A DNA stretch of 63,908 bases from Paludibacteraceae bacterium (lineage in GTDB: Bacteria > Bacteroidota > Bacteroidia > Bacteroidales > Paludibacteraceae), in contig JAGCWA010000033.1 of assembly GCA_017962085.1 (NCBI GenBank), positions 95,264 to 159,171 on the forward strand. The letters are read 5' to 3'. Under the pieces are notes generated by a model. It had not been told where the DNA came from, made no database searches, and worked only from the letters and a program-made list of their open reading frames with translations. A program made the position numbers and the translations under genes. This document shows positions 9,441 to 18,427 of the stretch, piece by piece. Each line of letters starts with the position of its first letter. The stretch's first letter is position 1.

Positions 9441-10802
9441 ATGGAAAACATCAAATTGAACATTGAAAATGCATTCACTTGCGAGGGTCTGTACATCTCC
9501 AAGCCATGCATCACAGCTTACGAGGCTAAGGTAAAAGAGTGCCAGGAAATGTTGCATTTCGGCAAAGGCAAGGGTAACGATTTCTTGGGTTGGTTGACAT
9601 TGCCTTCTTCTTTGGACGATAACTTCCTGAACAAAATCATCGCTACGGCTGACCGTTTGAGAAAGTCTTGCGACGTGGTGGTTGTGGCTGGTATCGGTGG
9701 TTCTTACTTGGGTGCGCGCGCTGTCATCGAGGCATTGTCCAACGCATTCGCCGCCTACTCTAAGAGCAAGGTGAACCCTGCTATCGTGTTCGCAGGTAAC
9801 AACATCAGCGAGGATTATTTGGCTGAACTCTCTTCTTTCTTGAGAAGGAAGCAGTTCGGTATCATCAATATCTCTAAGTCCGGTACTACTACTGAGACCG
9901 CTTTGGCGTTCCGTATCCTCAAGACTCAATTGGAGGAGCAGGTAGGCAAGGCTGAGGCTAAGAACCGTATCGTGGCTGTTACCGACGCCGCTAAGGGTGC
10001 GCTCCGCAAATTGGCTACGCAAGAGGGTTACGAGACTTACGTAATTCCTGACAATGTGGGTGGTCGTTTCTCTGTCCTCACTCCAGTAGGTTTGCTCCCT
10101 ATCGCTGTGGCTGGCTTCGACATCAAGCAATTGGTGGCTGGTGCTAAGAAGATGCAGGAGATGTGTAACATCGATGTTCCATTCTCTAAGAACCCTGCCG
10201 CTCAGTATGCCGCTGTTCGTAACGAGTTGTACCAGAAGGGTAAGAAGATCGAGATCTTGGTGAACTATCACCCTAAATTGCACTTCATCGGTGAGTGGTG
10301 GAAGCAACTCTACGGAGAGTCTGAGGGTAAGGATTTGAAGGGTATCTTCCCTGCAGCGGTAGACTTCTCTACTGACCTCCACTCAATGGGTCAATGGATC
10401 CAAGAGGGCGAGCGTACGATCTTCGAGACCGTTATCTCCATCAAGAGAGCTAACAAGAAGGTGGTTGTCCCTGAGGACAAGGAGAACCTCGACGGTTTGA
10501 ACTTCTTGGCTGGCAAGCGTGTGGACGAGGTGAACAAGATGGCTGAGTTGGGCGTTGTTTTGGCTCACGTGGATGGCCAGGTTCCTAACCTGCACATCGA
10601 TTTGCCTTCTTTGAACGAGTACTATATCGGTCAGTTGTTCTACTTCTTCGAGAAGGCCTGCGGTATCAGCGGTTACCTCCTCGGTGTGAATCCGTTCAAC
10701 CAACCAGGTGTTGAGGCTTACAAGAAGAACATGTTCGCCTTGTTGGGCAAGCCTGGATACGAGAAGGAGACAGAGGCTATCAAGGCTAGATTGAATAAAT
10801 AA
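9441..10802 (+). CDS. pgi: Glucose-6-phosphate isomerase
   Basis: Interconverts glucose 6-phosphate and fructose 6-phosphate in glycolysis. The 453-residue length matches the short bacterial PGI group. The SIS fold is recognisable from [20 protein letters not shown] (about residues 73-92) and [15 protein letters not shown] (sugar-phosphate loop). The C-terminal signature includes [18 protein letters not shown], with the catalytic Lys and nearby His. Codon use is strongly optimised (GGT, GCT, AAG), as expected of a highly expressed gene. It ends in a strong intrinsic terminator at 10815-10849. Confidence 0.97.
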   Translation: MENIKLNIENAFTCEGLYISKPCITAYEAKVKECQEMLHFGKGKGNDFLGWLTLPSSLDDNFLNKIIATADRLRKSCDVVVVAGIGGSYLGARAVIEALSNAFAAYSKSKVNPAIVFAGNNISEDYLAELSSFLRRKQFGIINISKSGTTTETALAFRILKTQLEEQVGKAEAKNRIVAVTDAAKGALRKLATQEGYETYVIPDNVGGRFSVLTPVGLLPIAVAGFDIKQLVAGAKKMQEMCNIDVPFSKNPAAQYAAVRNELYQKGKKIEILVNYHPKLHFIGEWWKQLYGESEGKDLKGIFPAAVDFSTDLHSMGQWIQEGERTIFETVISIKRANKKVVVPEDKENLDGLNFLAGKRVDEVNKMAELGVVLAHVDGQVPNLHIDLPSLNEYYIGQLFYFFEKACGISGYLLGVNPFNQPGVEAYKKNMFALLGKPGYEKETEAIKARLNK

Positions 10803-10814
10803 TATTTATAATTG

Positions 10815-10849
10815 GGTCAAACACAAGAGATTGTGTTTGACCTTTTTTT
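10815..10849 (+). terminator. Intrinsic terminator after pgi
   Basis: A perfect 12-bp stem, GGTCAAACACAA with TTGTGTTTGACC around a GAGA tetraloop, is followed by seven T. Its position rules out the TTG at 10812 as the start of the next gene. Confidence 0.95.
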
Positions 10850-10859
10850 CTTCTTATGT

Positions 10860-11486
10860 ATGGAAATACTTCAGTGGTGTCTCGATAATTTGAACTATTG
10901 GACCGTCATGCTTTTGATGGCTATCGAAAGCTCATTCATACCATTCCCTTCCGAAATCGTGGTTCCTCCTGCCGCCTACAAGGCCGCCGCAGGTGAGTTG
11001 AATATTGTGGGAGTGGTGGCTTCCGCTTCTTGTGGAGCTATTATTGGTGCATTGATCAACTATATTTTGGCCCGTACTTTAGGCCGCACATTTGTCTATT
11101 GGTTTGTCGAGACGAAGTTCGGACATCTCTGTATGCTCTCGAAGGAGAAGATGGAGCATGCCGAGGAGTATTTCAGAGAGCATGGCGTCTCTTCCACGTT
11201 GGTGGGACGTATGGTGCCTGCTGTCCGTCAGCTGATCTCCATTCCTGCCGGTCTTGCGAAAATGAATCCTCACACGTTCGTCCTCTTTACCTTCTTGGGC
11301 GCATTCGTCTGGAACTCCATCCTTGCGGCTATCGGTTATGGCTTGCATGGTGTGGTGCCGAAAGACCAATTGGCGGATTCCGTGGCGCATTACAAGCCCT
11401 ATTTGGCGGGTGCCGGTGTTGTCCTATTCATCTGTTTCGTCTCTTACTTGGTCATCAAATCGAGGAAGAAGACCACCACGGATTGA
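10860..11486 (+). CDS. DedA/SNARE-associated family inner-membrane protein
   Basis: A 208-residue integral membrane protein of the DedA (VTT) family, members of which act as lipid scramblases or flippases needed for envelope homeostasis. The family signature is clear: 'ESSFIPFPSEIVVPPAA' near the N-terminus (the conserved re-entrant E/PxP segment), 'GAIIGALINYILARTLGR', and 'FREHGVSSTLVGRMVPAVRQLISIPAGLAKM' (the conserved G-R-x-P-x-x-R-x-x-x-x-P-A-G region, split here over about 60 residues from 110). Two C-terminal transmembrane segments follow. I place the start at ATG 10860 because the upstream TTG lies inside the pgi terminator. Confidence 0.92.
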   Translation: MEILQWCLDNLNYWTVMLLMAIESSFIPFPSEIVVPPAAYKAAAGELNIVGVVASASCGAIIGALINYILARTLGRTFVYWFVETKFGHLCMLSKEKMEHAEEYFREHGVSSTLVGRMVPAVRQLISIPAGLAKMNPHTFVLFTFLGAFVWNSILAAIGYGLHGVVPKDQLADSVAHYKPYLAGAGVVLFICFVSYLVIKSRKKTTTD

Positions 11487-11568
11487 AAATCTGTAATTTT
11501 TAGACTTAATCTTGCTTGAAACAGCCATTTTTTGCCTGGAATAACTTTTATTTCAGAGGGAAAAATCG

Positions 11569-11576
11569 TATATTCG
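11569..11576 (+). promoter_or_regulatory. -7 promoter element of the exopolysaccharide operon
   Basis: TATATTCG resembles the TAnnTTTG element, with a T-rich -33 region (TTTT at 11546-11549) at a 19-base spacing. It would start transcription just upstream of the leader hairpin at 11583-11615. Confidence 0.55.
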
Positions 11577-11582
11577 CATTGA

Positions 11583-11615
11583 TTTGGGTGCTTTCGGAAC
11601 GAATTGTCACCCAAA
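11583..11615 (+). promoter_or_regulatory. Stem-loop at the 5' end of the exopolysaccharide operon leader
   Basis: TTTGGGTG (11583-11590) pairs perfectly with CACCCAAA (11608-11615). Inside it TTCG (11593-11596) pairs with CGAA (11600-11603) around a GAA loop. The element sits between the -7 site and the first ATG at 11626, with no T tract, so it is a leader structure rather than a terminator. Confidence 0.6.
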
Positions 11616-11625
11616 GAGGTTCTAA

Positions 11626-12453
11626 ATGTGCGATTTGATGAGTGTTGAAAGTAGATTCGGACTGTTTATGTGTAGGCTATGCCTCATCGTTTTGACGGTG
11701 GGCGCAGTTTCTTCGTGTACATCCCATAAGGAAATCGCTTATCTGCAGGAGCAGGAGGGCGTCGCGCGTCCTGTTGCGGATTCGTTGTACGATGCCCGTA
11801 TCAAGCCGAAGGATTTGTTGACGATCACGGTCAACACGTTCGACAAGGAGGCCTCCTTGCCGTTCAACCTCATGTATCCCTCCAGCACGCCGAACGGTTA
11901 TTCCAACAGTGTGGGGGAGAATGTGATGCAGAAGTATCTGGTGGACAATGATGGCGTCATCGATTTCCCTGTCTTGGGCCGCATTAAGGTGGCCGGTATG
12001 ACCAAGAAGGAGGTGGAGGCTTATTTGCGCGGACGGTTGAGCGTCTATCTGAAGGACGAGCCTCTCGTGAATGTGAGGATGGTCAATTACAAGATATCTG
12101 TTTTAGGCGAGGTCGCTCATCCGAACACCTACATCATCACGAACGAAAAAGTGAATGTCCTCGAGGCCTTGGCTTTGGCGGGCGATATGACCATCTACGG
12201 AAAGCGCAAGAACGTGAAGCTGATGCGGGAAGGGGAGTCTGGCGAACGTAGCGTCTACGTCATCGATTTGACGGATAAGAATCTGATACATTCCCCGTAT
12301 TTCTATCTCCAGCAGAATGATGTGCTTTATGTGGAGCCCAACCGCACCAAGATGCGTAACAGCCGTTACAGTGCCATGACGGGGCAGGTCCTGACGGGCA
12401 CTTCCGTGCTGGTCTCCGTCGCAGGTCTAATAGTCACCCTTGTAAAGAAATGA
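11626..12453 (+). CDS. Polysaccharide export (Wza-like) outer-membrane lipoprotein
   Basis: A lipoprotein of the Poly_export/SLBB family, forming the periplasmic and outer-membrane channel for capsule or exopolysaccharide export. The lipobox is VSSC after a hydrophobic stretch (CLIVLTVGAVSSC). The poly-export domain runs over about residues 58-150 (YDARIKPKDLLTITVNTF, then 'DNDGVIDFPVLGRIKVAGMTKKEVEAYL'). A SLBB domain follows (KISVLGEVAHPNTYIITNEKVNVLEALALAG), and a C-terminal hydrophobic segment ends the protein. ATGs at 11626, 11638 and 11668 are all possible; 11668 gives the most typical signal peptide. It is the first gene of the polysaccharide locus and is followed directly by the Wzc-like kinase. 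Confidence 0.9.
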   Translation: MCDLMSVESRFGLFMCRLCLIVLTVGAVSSCTSHKEIAYLQEQEGVARPVADSLYDARIKPKDLLTITVNTFDKEASLPFNLMYPSSTPNGYSNSVGENVMQKYLVDNDGVIDFPVLGRIKVAGMTKKEVEAYLRGRLSVYLKDEPLVNVRMVNYKISVLGEVAHPNTYIITNEKVNVLEALALAGDMTIYGKRKNVKLMREGESGERSVYVIDLTDKNLIHSPYFYLQQNDVLYVEPNRTKMRNSRYSAMTGQVLTGTSVLVSVAGLIVTLVKK

Positions 12454-12462
12454 TTGATCGAT

Positions 12463-14856
12463 ATGGAGCAGCGGAATCTTAATCAACGGACGGTGGAAGA
12501 GGATGGCATAGACCTGAAGGATCTTGTCTTCACGTTCCTCGCTTATTGGAAGTGCTTTGCGCTCTCTCTGTTTGTGTGTTTCCTGGTGGCGGCCGTTTAC
12601 CTCCACTATACGATGCCTACCTATCGGGTCTCCTCTAAAATCATGCTTCGTGACGAGAAAAGGGGAGGAAACTTCTTCTCCGAGATTTCCGTCTTCGACG
12701 ACATAGACATGTTGTATAAATCCAACACGGAGAATGAGGTGGAGTTGCTTAAGTCCAAGACGTTGGTGAAGAACGTGATTCTGGAACGCAAGCTCTATGT
12801 GAACTATTATGGCAAATCTTTTCTCCGCAGGCGTGATGTGTCGGGCTTTTCCCCTGTCGTCCTGGTGGATAGCCTATTCGATGCCTCTTCGCTTTCCAGC
12901 ATGATGGTGGTGGATCTGAAGCGGAATGGAGACGGTTCGGTCCACGTCCAACTCTCCAACAAGAATGCTGTGATGTGCGATTCGGTCTTCCCATGCTTCC
13001 CTATCGAGATGGATTCTCCGAATGGACCTCTGGCCTTCGCCTTGGCGAATGCGTGGGAGGAGGATTCCGATTATGACCATATCGTCGTCGAAATACATCC
13101 GCCCCTCTCGTTGGCGGAGCGTTATATCAAGAAATTATTTATTTCCCAGGTCAGCAAGAACTCTTCCGTCGTGGTGCTGACGATGAACACCACGAACAAG
13201 GAGCGGGGCATATCCTTCCTGAACGGATTGATCGATATGTACAACCGCTCGGCTGTCGAAGAGAAGAATGAGGTGGCCACCAAAACCGCCCTTTTCATCG
13301 ACAACCGTATCAAGGTGCTGACGGACGAACTGGGGGAGACGGAGAAGAATCTGGAGAAGTACAAGAAGAAAGAGGGGCTGACCGAACTCTCCTCCAATGC
13401 CCAACTCTACCTGCAGAAAGGGGCTGAGTATGAGGCGAGGAGGGTGGATTGTGAAACCCAGCTGAACCTGGTCCTCTCCCTGAAGAAGTATTTGTCCGAT
13501 GACGCGAACAAGGGGGCGGTCATCCCTTCCAACATAGGCTTGAACGATGCGGGCCTGATGGAGCAGATCAACAAGTACAACAACCTGTTGCTTTCAAGGG
13601 TGAAACTGCTCCAATCCACTTCCGAACATAACCCGGCTGTCGCCCAGCAGACGCTGCAGATCAACGGCTTGTACGAGAACATCAAACTGTTGGTCTCTAA
13701 TCTGGAGAATGGCCTTCATATTTCCTTGTCCGACCTGAACAGACAGACGGCTAAGTTCAGGGGACAGATCAGCAATGTGCCTACCCAGGAACGTCTCTCC
13801 GTCGAGATTGAGAGGCAACGACAGATCCAGCAGCAGCTTTTCTTGCTCCTGCTGCAGAAAAGGGAGGAGAACGCATTGGCCATGGCTGCCACGATGAACT
13901 GCGCCAAGGTGGTGGATGAGAGCCTCTCGGAGGATGCCCCGGTAGCCCCGAAAAAGGCGTTGGTATTCTTCTTGGCGCTCTTCTTCGGATTCGCGATACC
14001 TATTCTCGTGTTGTGCTTGAAGCGGCTCTTCTCCTTCAACGTGACCGATTCGTATGAGCTTGAACAGGATGGACTTACTTCTTTGCCGATGTTGGCAGAA
14101 CTCCCTTTCAGGGATGAATCCATGTCCGACGAGGATTGGGCGAAGATCAGGGAGGAACCTTTCCGCCTTCTTCGTACCAACCTGCAGTTTATCCAGCAAA
14201 GCAAGGATAACAAGGTCTTCCTGGTCACTTCCTTCGTGCCGAATGAGGGCAAGACGTTTGTCGCCTGCAATGTGGCGTTCTCGTTCGCTTCCCTCTCCAA
14301 GAAGGTTGTCGTGGTCGGCGGAGATATCCGTAACCCGCAGATAAAACGTTATTTCAGCAAGAGAAGGAAACATGGGTTGTCTAATTACTTGTCGAATGAT
14401 TCGTTGACGGTCGATGACGTGATCTCACAAACGGAGACCCCGAATCTGGACTTCATATCGGGTGGCTCCGTTCCTCCTAATCCTGCGGAGTTGCTTTCCC
14501 GCTCGCGGTTGGACGACCTGTTCGCGGAATTGCGCTCCCGCTACGATTATGTGATCATCGACACGGCTCCCGTCTCCATCGTGACGGATACGTTGATTCT
14601 CTCCCGTGTGGCGGATCTGACGGTCTTCGTGTGCCGTTCCAGGGCTTTGAATAAACGTTGTTTCAAGTATATTAACTCATTGGCGGAGGAGAAAAGGTTG
14701 CCGAATGTCGGGATCGTCATCAATGCGGTCCGCAAGTCCCGCCGTAACCGCTATGGCAAGAACTATGGCTACGGTTATGGCGCAGGCTATGGCTACGGCT
14801 ATGGTTATGGCTATGGTTACGGACATGAATACACCAATACCGACTCGACCAATTGA
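12463..14856 (+). CDS. Wzc-like polysaccharide copolymerase and tyrosine autokinase
   Basis: An inner-membrane protein that controls polymer length and export. The N-terminal Wzz domain starts with a transmembrane segment (about residues 35-55, LSLFVCFLVAAVYLHY). A long periplasmic coiled-coil region follows, then a second transmembrane helix (about 505-525, ALVFFLALFFGFAIPILVLCL). The C-terminal BY-kinase domain carries a Walker A in 'FVPNEGKTF' (Lys at about 597), the Walker A'-like 'VVVVGGDIRNP', and Walker B 'YDYVIIDTAP'. The tail is a run of YG dipeptides with 11 tyrosines in all, the autophosphorylation cluster. The start is ATG 12463, 9 bases downstream of a TTG directly abutting the upstream stop. 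It is paired with the Wza-like lipoprotein. Confidence 0.93.
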   Translation: MEQRNLNQRTVEEDGIDLKDLVFTFLAYWKCFALSLFVCFLVAAVYLHYTMPTYRVSSKIMLRDEKRGGNFFSEISVFDDIDMLYKSNTENEVELLKSKTLVKNVILERKLYVNYYGKSFLRRRDVSGFSPVVLVDSLFDASSLSSMMVVDLKRNGDGSVHVQLSNKNAVMCDSVFPCFPIEMDSPNGPLAFALANAWEEDSDYDHIVVEIHPPLSLAERYIKKLFISQVSKNSSVVVLTMNTTNKERGISFLNGLIDMYNRSAVEEKNEVATKTALFIDNRIKVLTDELGETEKNLEKYKKKEGLTELSSNAQLYLQKGAEYEARRVDCETQLNLVLSLKKYLSDDANKGAVIPSNIGLNDAGLMEQINKYNNLLLSRVKLLQSTSEHNPAVAQQTLQINGLYENIKLLVSNLENGLHISLSDLNRQTAKFRGQISNVPTQERLSVEIERQRQIQQQLFLLLLQKREENALAMAATMNCAKVVDESLSEDAPVAPKKALVFFLALFFGFAIPILVLCLKRLFSFNVTDSYELEQDGLTSLPMLAELPFRDESMSDEDWAKIREEPFRLLRTNLQFIQQSKDNKVFLVTSFVPNEGKTFVACNVAFSFASLSKKVVVVGGDIRNPQIKRYFSKRRKHGLSNYLSNDSLTVDDVISQTETPNLDFISGGSVPPNPAELLSRSRLDDLFAELRSRYDYVIIDTAPVSIVTDTLILSRVADLTVFVCRSRALNKRCFKYINSLAEEKRLPNVGIVINAVRKSRRNRYGKNYGYGYGAGYGYGYGYGYGYGHEYTNTDSTN
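14746..14826 (+). repeat. Hexanucleotide (TAT/C-GGN) repeat coding for a Tyr-Gly tail
   Basis: Near the 3' end of the kinase gene, TATGGC-like hexamers are repeated in tandem (six adjacent copies after a GCAGGC interruption, three before it). They encode alternating Tyr and Gly. Copy-number change would alter the number of phosphorylatable tyrosines without breaking the frame. Confidence 0.85.
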
Positions 14857-14966
14857 TTTGCGGGAATCATCGTGCTTTGCCGGTATGTTACTGACAATCA
14901 CGAAGTGCGTCCGATATTGAACTATAACTATTTGAATATAAATTGTTTAAGTTTTTAGACCATAAA

Positions 14967-16259
14967 ATGAACTGTTCTCCAGAAAATGTCAAGATTTGTG
15001 TGGTGGGGCTAGGTTATGTGGGTTTACCGCTGGCTCGCTTGTTCTCCACACGATACAAAACCGTCGGGTTTGACAAGAACCGAGCCCGTGTTGAGGCGTT
15101 GAGAAGTGGTCTCGACAGTACGATGGAGGTGGATGAGTCCACGTTGCGTGAGGCATTCGGGAGGGGGTTCTCCTGCACGTCGGATCTGGAGGATATCCGC
15201 GACTGCAACTTCTATGTGGTGGCGGTTCCTACCCCAATCGATGCGGACAATGCGCCAGACTTGGCTCCTCTCTACGAGGCGAGCGAGACGGTGGGGAAGG
15301 TGATCGGCAAAGGGGATGTGGTGGTCTATGAGTCCACGGTCTATCCAGGCATGACGGAGGACGAGTGCATCCCTGTGATCGAGCGTGTCTCCGGCTTGAC
15401 GTTCAACCAGGATTTCTTCGCGGGCTATTCGCCTGAGCGGATTAACCCGGGGGATAAGGAACATACGGTGGATAAGATCAAGAAGGTGACTTCCGGCTCC
15501 ACCCCTGAGGTGGCTGATTTTGTCGACGCGGTCTACAATTCTGTTTTGGCCAATGGCACGCACCGTGCGCCCTCGATCCGTGTGGCGGAGGCAAGTAAGA
15601 TTATCGAGAACACGCAGCGGGACGTCAACATCGCTTTTGTGAACGAGTTGGCGAAGATCTTCAACGCCATGGGCATCGATACGAACGATGTGCTGGAGGC
15701 CGCCGCCACTAAGTGGAACTTCATCAAGATGAAGCCTGGATTGGTGGGTGGGCATTGCATATCGGTCGACCCCTACTATTTGATACAGAAGGCACAGGTA
15801 TATGGTGTGTTGCCTCGTGTGATGATTTCCGCCCGTCGCCTCAACGATGGCATGGGGGCGTACGTCGCCGAGCAGACCGTCAAGTGCATGAACATGAAGG
15901 GATTGGTTGTGAAGGACTCTAAGATTCTCCTGCTGGGTTTCACCTTCAAGGAGAATTGTCCGGACATCAGGAACACCAAGGTGGTGGATATTTACCACAC
16001 GCTTTGGGAATATACGCATGATATCGTGGTCTATGATCCGTGGGCGGATGCGAAGACGGTGAAGGCGGAGTATGGCATATCATTGTGCGATACACCTCTT
16101 CCCGAACTGAATGGACGTTTTGACGCCGTGGTCGTTTCTGTCGCGCATAATCAATTCAAGGAATTGGATGTCAGACGTTTACTGGCGGACCCGAAGCGGG
16201 GTGTCGTCTATGATGTGAAGGGGTTCTGCGATAGGAGTGCGGTGGATGGAAGATTGTGA
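14967..16259 (+). CDS. Nucleotide-sugar 6-dehydrogenase (WbpA/TviB-like UDP-HexNAc dehydrogenase)
   Basis: Oxidises C6 of a UDP-sugar to a uronic acid with two NAD+. The 430-residue protein shows the Rossmann motif VVGLGYVGLPLA near the N-terminus, the central 'GYSPERINPGD' segment, and the catalytic loop KPGLVGGHCISVDPYYL with the nucleophilic Cys at about residue 264. The C-terminal domain has 'LLGFTFKENCPDIRNTKV'. The 'NPGD' and 'GGHCISVDPYYL' pattern is that of the UDP-GlcNAc/UDP-GalNAc dehydrogenases (WbpA, TviB) more than of UDP-glucose dehydrogenase, but substrate is inferred. I use ATG 14967; an in-frame TTG lies at 14943. Confidence 0.92.
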   Translation: MNCSPENVKICVVGLGYVGLPLARLFSTRYKTVGFDKNRARVEALRSGLDSTMEVDESTLREAFGRGFSCTSDLEDIRDCNFYVVAVPTPIDADNAPDLAPLYEASETVGKVIGKGDVVVYESTVYPGMTEDECIPVIERVSGLTFNQDFFAGYSPERINPGDKEHTVDKIKKVTSGSTPEVADFVDAVYNSVLANGTHRAPSIRVAEASKIIENTQRDVNIAFVNELAKIFNAMGIDTNDVLEAAATKWNFIKMKPGLVGGHCISVDPYYLIQKAQVYGVLPRVMISARRLNDGMGAYVAEQTVKCMNMKGLVVKDSKILLLGFTFKENCPDIRNTKVVDIYHTLWEYTHDIVVYDPWADAKTVKAEYGISLCDTPLPELNGRFDAVVVSVAHNQFKELDVRRLLADPKRGVVYDVKGFCDRSAVDGRL

Positions 16260-16280
16260 TTCTTGATTGGTATTGTTCCC

Positions 16281-17516
16281 ATGGAGAATAATTTGTCGGA
16301 GAAGGATCGGAAGTCGTTGATATCCAATTTCTCATGGCTTTTTTGCCTGAAGGTGGCGGGGTATCTCTTCCCTTTACTGACAGTTCCATACTTGGCGAGG
16401 GTGATAGGGGTCTCCGGTTACGGAAAAATCGCTTTCGCCTCGGCCGTGACAATGTGGGTTATGACCATCACGAATTGGGGGTTCTCGTATACGGCCACGC
16501 GTGATGTCGCCAGATGCAGGGAGGATGCGGAGAAGGTCTCCGATATCTATTCGGATGTTCTGTGGTCACGCCTCTTCGTGATGGTGGTTTGTCTGTCGCT
16601 CCTCTCCCTTTTCCCTATGTTCATGCCCTCCATACGGGCGGAGTTACTGCTTCTCCTCTTTTCTCTGCTTTCCGTCCCGGGGCATGTGCTTTTCCCAGAC
16701 TGGTTCTTCCAGGCGATGGAGAAGATGAAGTACATCACTATCTTCAATTTCTTTATTAGGCTATTCTTCACGGCGATGGTCTTCTTGTTTGTCAAGGAGG
16801 GGTCTGATTATGTGCTTCATCCATTTTTCCTCTCCCTGGGGTTCATTTCCTCGGGTATATTGGCGCAGATTATCATTGTGCGGAAATGGCATGTCAAGCT
16901 TAGGCCATTTTCCTTTCCCCGTGTTGTTGAAACGTTGAAGAAAGGGGCTGATATTTTTATCGCCGAATTCATGCCCAACTTGTATAATAGTTTTTCCCAA
17001 ATGTTACTGTCTCATGTCGTGGGCTATTCGGCGAATGGCATGTTTGATGCTGGCAATAAGTTCTTCATGTTGGCGAAGCAGTTTTTCTCTTTGCTTTCCC
17101 AAACGTTTTTCCCTGTCTTGTCACGGAACAAAAACGGACATGGAATCTATGCGAAATTGTCTATCATCCTTTCCCTGATAGTTTCTTTCCTGCTCTTTGT
17201 GGGCGCTCCCTATCTGATAGGGTGGTTCTATACCGAAGAGTTTTCCGAGGCGGTTGGTGTATTGCGTGTTTTGGCAGTCTCCTTCCCGTTCCTGGTGCTC
17301 TGGGATGTGTACGGGGTTAATGGACTGGTTTTGTATGGAAGGGAGACAAAGTATAGACAGATTGTCATGTGGGTTTCTCTCTCAGGGTTTGTCTTGTCGT
17401 TCCCGCTCGTTTATTACTCAGGTTTCATGGGGGTGGCGTGCCTGCTCTTTTTGGTACGTGCCACGACGGGCGTCTGGACGTTTATGTCCGCTAAAAAACT
17501 GACTCGGAGGGCTTGA
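16281..17516 (+). CDS. Oligosaccharide-unit flippase (Wzx-like, MOP superfamily)
   Basis: A 411-residue polytopic membrane protein expected to flip undecaprenyl-linked repeat units across the inner membrane. The N-terminus (NFSWLFCLKVAGYLFPLLTVPYLARVIGVSGYGKIAFA) is typical of the polysaccharide synthesis (RfbX) family, followed by about 12 hydrophobic segments with the usual 'GMFDAGNKFFML' mid-protein loop. The start is ATG 16281, which gives the family N-terminus MENNLSEKDRK. The next gene starts within a few bases of this stop, showing tight coupling. Confidence 0.9.
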   Translation: MENNLSEKDRKSLISNFSWLFCLKVAGYLFPLLTVPYLARVIGVSGYGKIAFASAVTMWVMTITNWGFSYTATRDVARCREDAEKVSDIYSDVLWSRLFVMVVCLSLLSLFPMFMPSIRAELLLLLFSLLSVPGHVLFPDWFFQAMEKMKYITIFNFFIRLFFTAMVFLFVKEGSDYVLHPFFLSLGFISSGILAQIIIVRKWHVKLRPFSFPRVVETLKKGADIFIAEFMPNLYNSFSQMLLSHVVGYSANGMFDAGNKFFMLAKQFFSLLSQTFFPVLSRNKNGHGIYAKLSIILSLIVSFLLFVGAPYLIGWFYTEEFSEAVGVLRVLAVSFPFLVLWDVYGVNGLVLYGRETKYRQIVMWVSLSGFVLSFPLVYYSGFMGVACLLFLVRATTGVWTFMSAKKLTRRA

Positions 17517-17518
17517 GT

Positions 17519-18427
17519 ATGGGTGGATGGCTTATGAAAGGGAAGCGGTTCGTTCGGAGGACGGTGTTATTTCTGCTGAAGAGGTTCGCCCGTTTCATCC
17601 CCGACCGTATGTATCTCTCCGCAATGTATTATGTTTTGCTGGGCCGTCGCTTGCATTTGGATAACCCCCGGACGTTCACGGAGAAGCTGCAGTGGCTGAA
17701 ACTCTACTATCACCGTCCTGAATGTACGGTCATGGTGGATAAACACCTTGCGAAGCGATGGGTGGCGGACCGGATAGGGGAGAGATATGTTATCCCTTCA
17801 TTGGGTGTGTGGGATCGCGCGGAGGAGATCGACTTCGACGCCTTGCCCAACCGGTTCGTCCTGAAGTGTACGCATGACAACGGTAGCGTGGTGGTCTGCA
17901 AGGATAAGTCCTCCTTCGATATACGGGCCGCCCAAGTGAAACTGAACCAGTGCCTGCAGCGTGATTTCTATGCGCAGACGAGGGAATGGCCCTACAAGCA
18001 TGTGCCTCATCGTATCATCGCCGAAGCCTATTTGGATGCTGGGGAGGAGGATTTGATGGATTATAAATTCCTCTGTTTCAATGGTGTGCCCAAGGCGATG
18101 TATGTGGCGGCTAACCGTTCCACAAGCAAGACGTTCAACTATTATGATATGGATTTCCAGCCTATGCCGATCAAGAGCCGGGTGGGTGCCGCCTCCAAGG
18201 AATGCTTGGATAGACCGGCCTCGTTCGAGGAGATGAAGCGTATCGCGGCTGAATTGTCGGCGGGTTTCCCGCATGTGCGTGTGGACCTCTATTGCGTACG
18301 GGACAGTATTTGGTGGGGGGAAATGACCTTTTTCGATTCAAGCGGATATGATGATATGTGTTCCCTCTCATGGGACCAAACCTTCGGTGATTGGTTGACG
18401 CTTCCTCCTAAAATCCTAGGCGAATGA
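17519..18427 (+). CDS. TupA-like ATP-grasp protein of the polysaccharide locus
   Basis: A roughly 300-residue protein of the ATPgrasp_TupA family. Recognisable features are 'HLDNPRTFTEKLQWLKLYY' and 'VDKHLAKRWVADRIGERYVIPSLGVW' near the N-terminus, the 'RFVLKCTHDNGS' nucleotide-binding segment and 'LMDYKFLCFNGVPKAMYV' near the middle, and 'HVRVDLYCVRDSIWWGEMTFFDSSG' towards the C-terminus (E and N/D-type metal ligands of ATP-grasp enzymes). The name comes from a teichuronopeptide gene of an alkaliphilic Bacillus; family members probably couple a carboxylate to an amine. Starts at 17519 or 17534 are both possible. Embedded between flippase and polymerase genes, it is likely a decoration enzyme for the glycan. 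Confidence 0.85.
   Translation: MGGWLMKGKRFVRRTVLFLLKRFARFIPDRMYLSAMYYVLLGRRLHLDNPRTFTEKLQWLKLYYHRPECTVMVDKHLAKRWVADRIGERYVIPSLGVWDRAEEIDFDALPNRFVLKCTHDNGSVVVCKDKSSFDIRAAQVKLNQCLQRDFYAQTREWPYKHVPHRIIAEAYLDAGEEDLMDYKFLCFNGVPKAMYVAANRSTSKTFNYYDMDFQPMPIKSRVGAASKECLDRPASFEEMKRIAAELSAGFPHVRVDLYCVRDSIWWGEMTFFDSSGYDDMCSLSWDQTFGDWLTLPPKILGE

Noticed and set aside
10812-10859. TTG at 10812 as the start of the DedA gene
   Set aside because: The codon lies at the foot of the perfect pgi terminator hairpin; ATG 10860 gives the normal DedA N-terminus.
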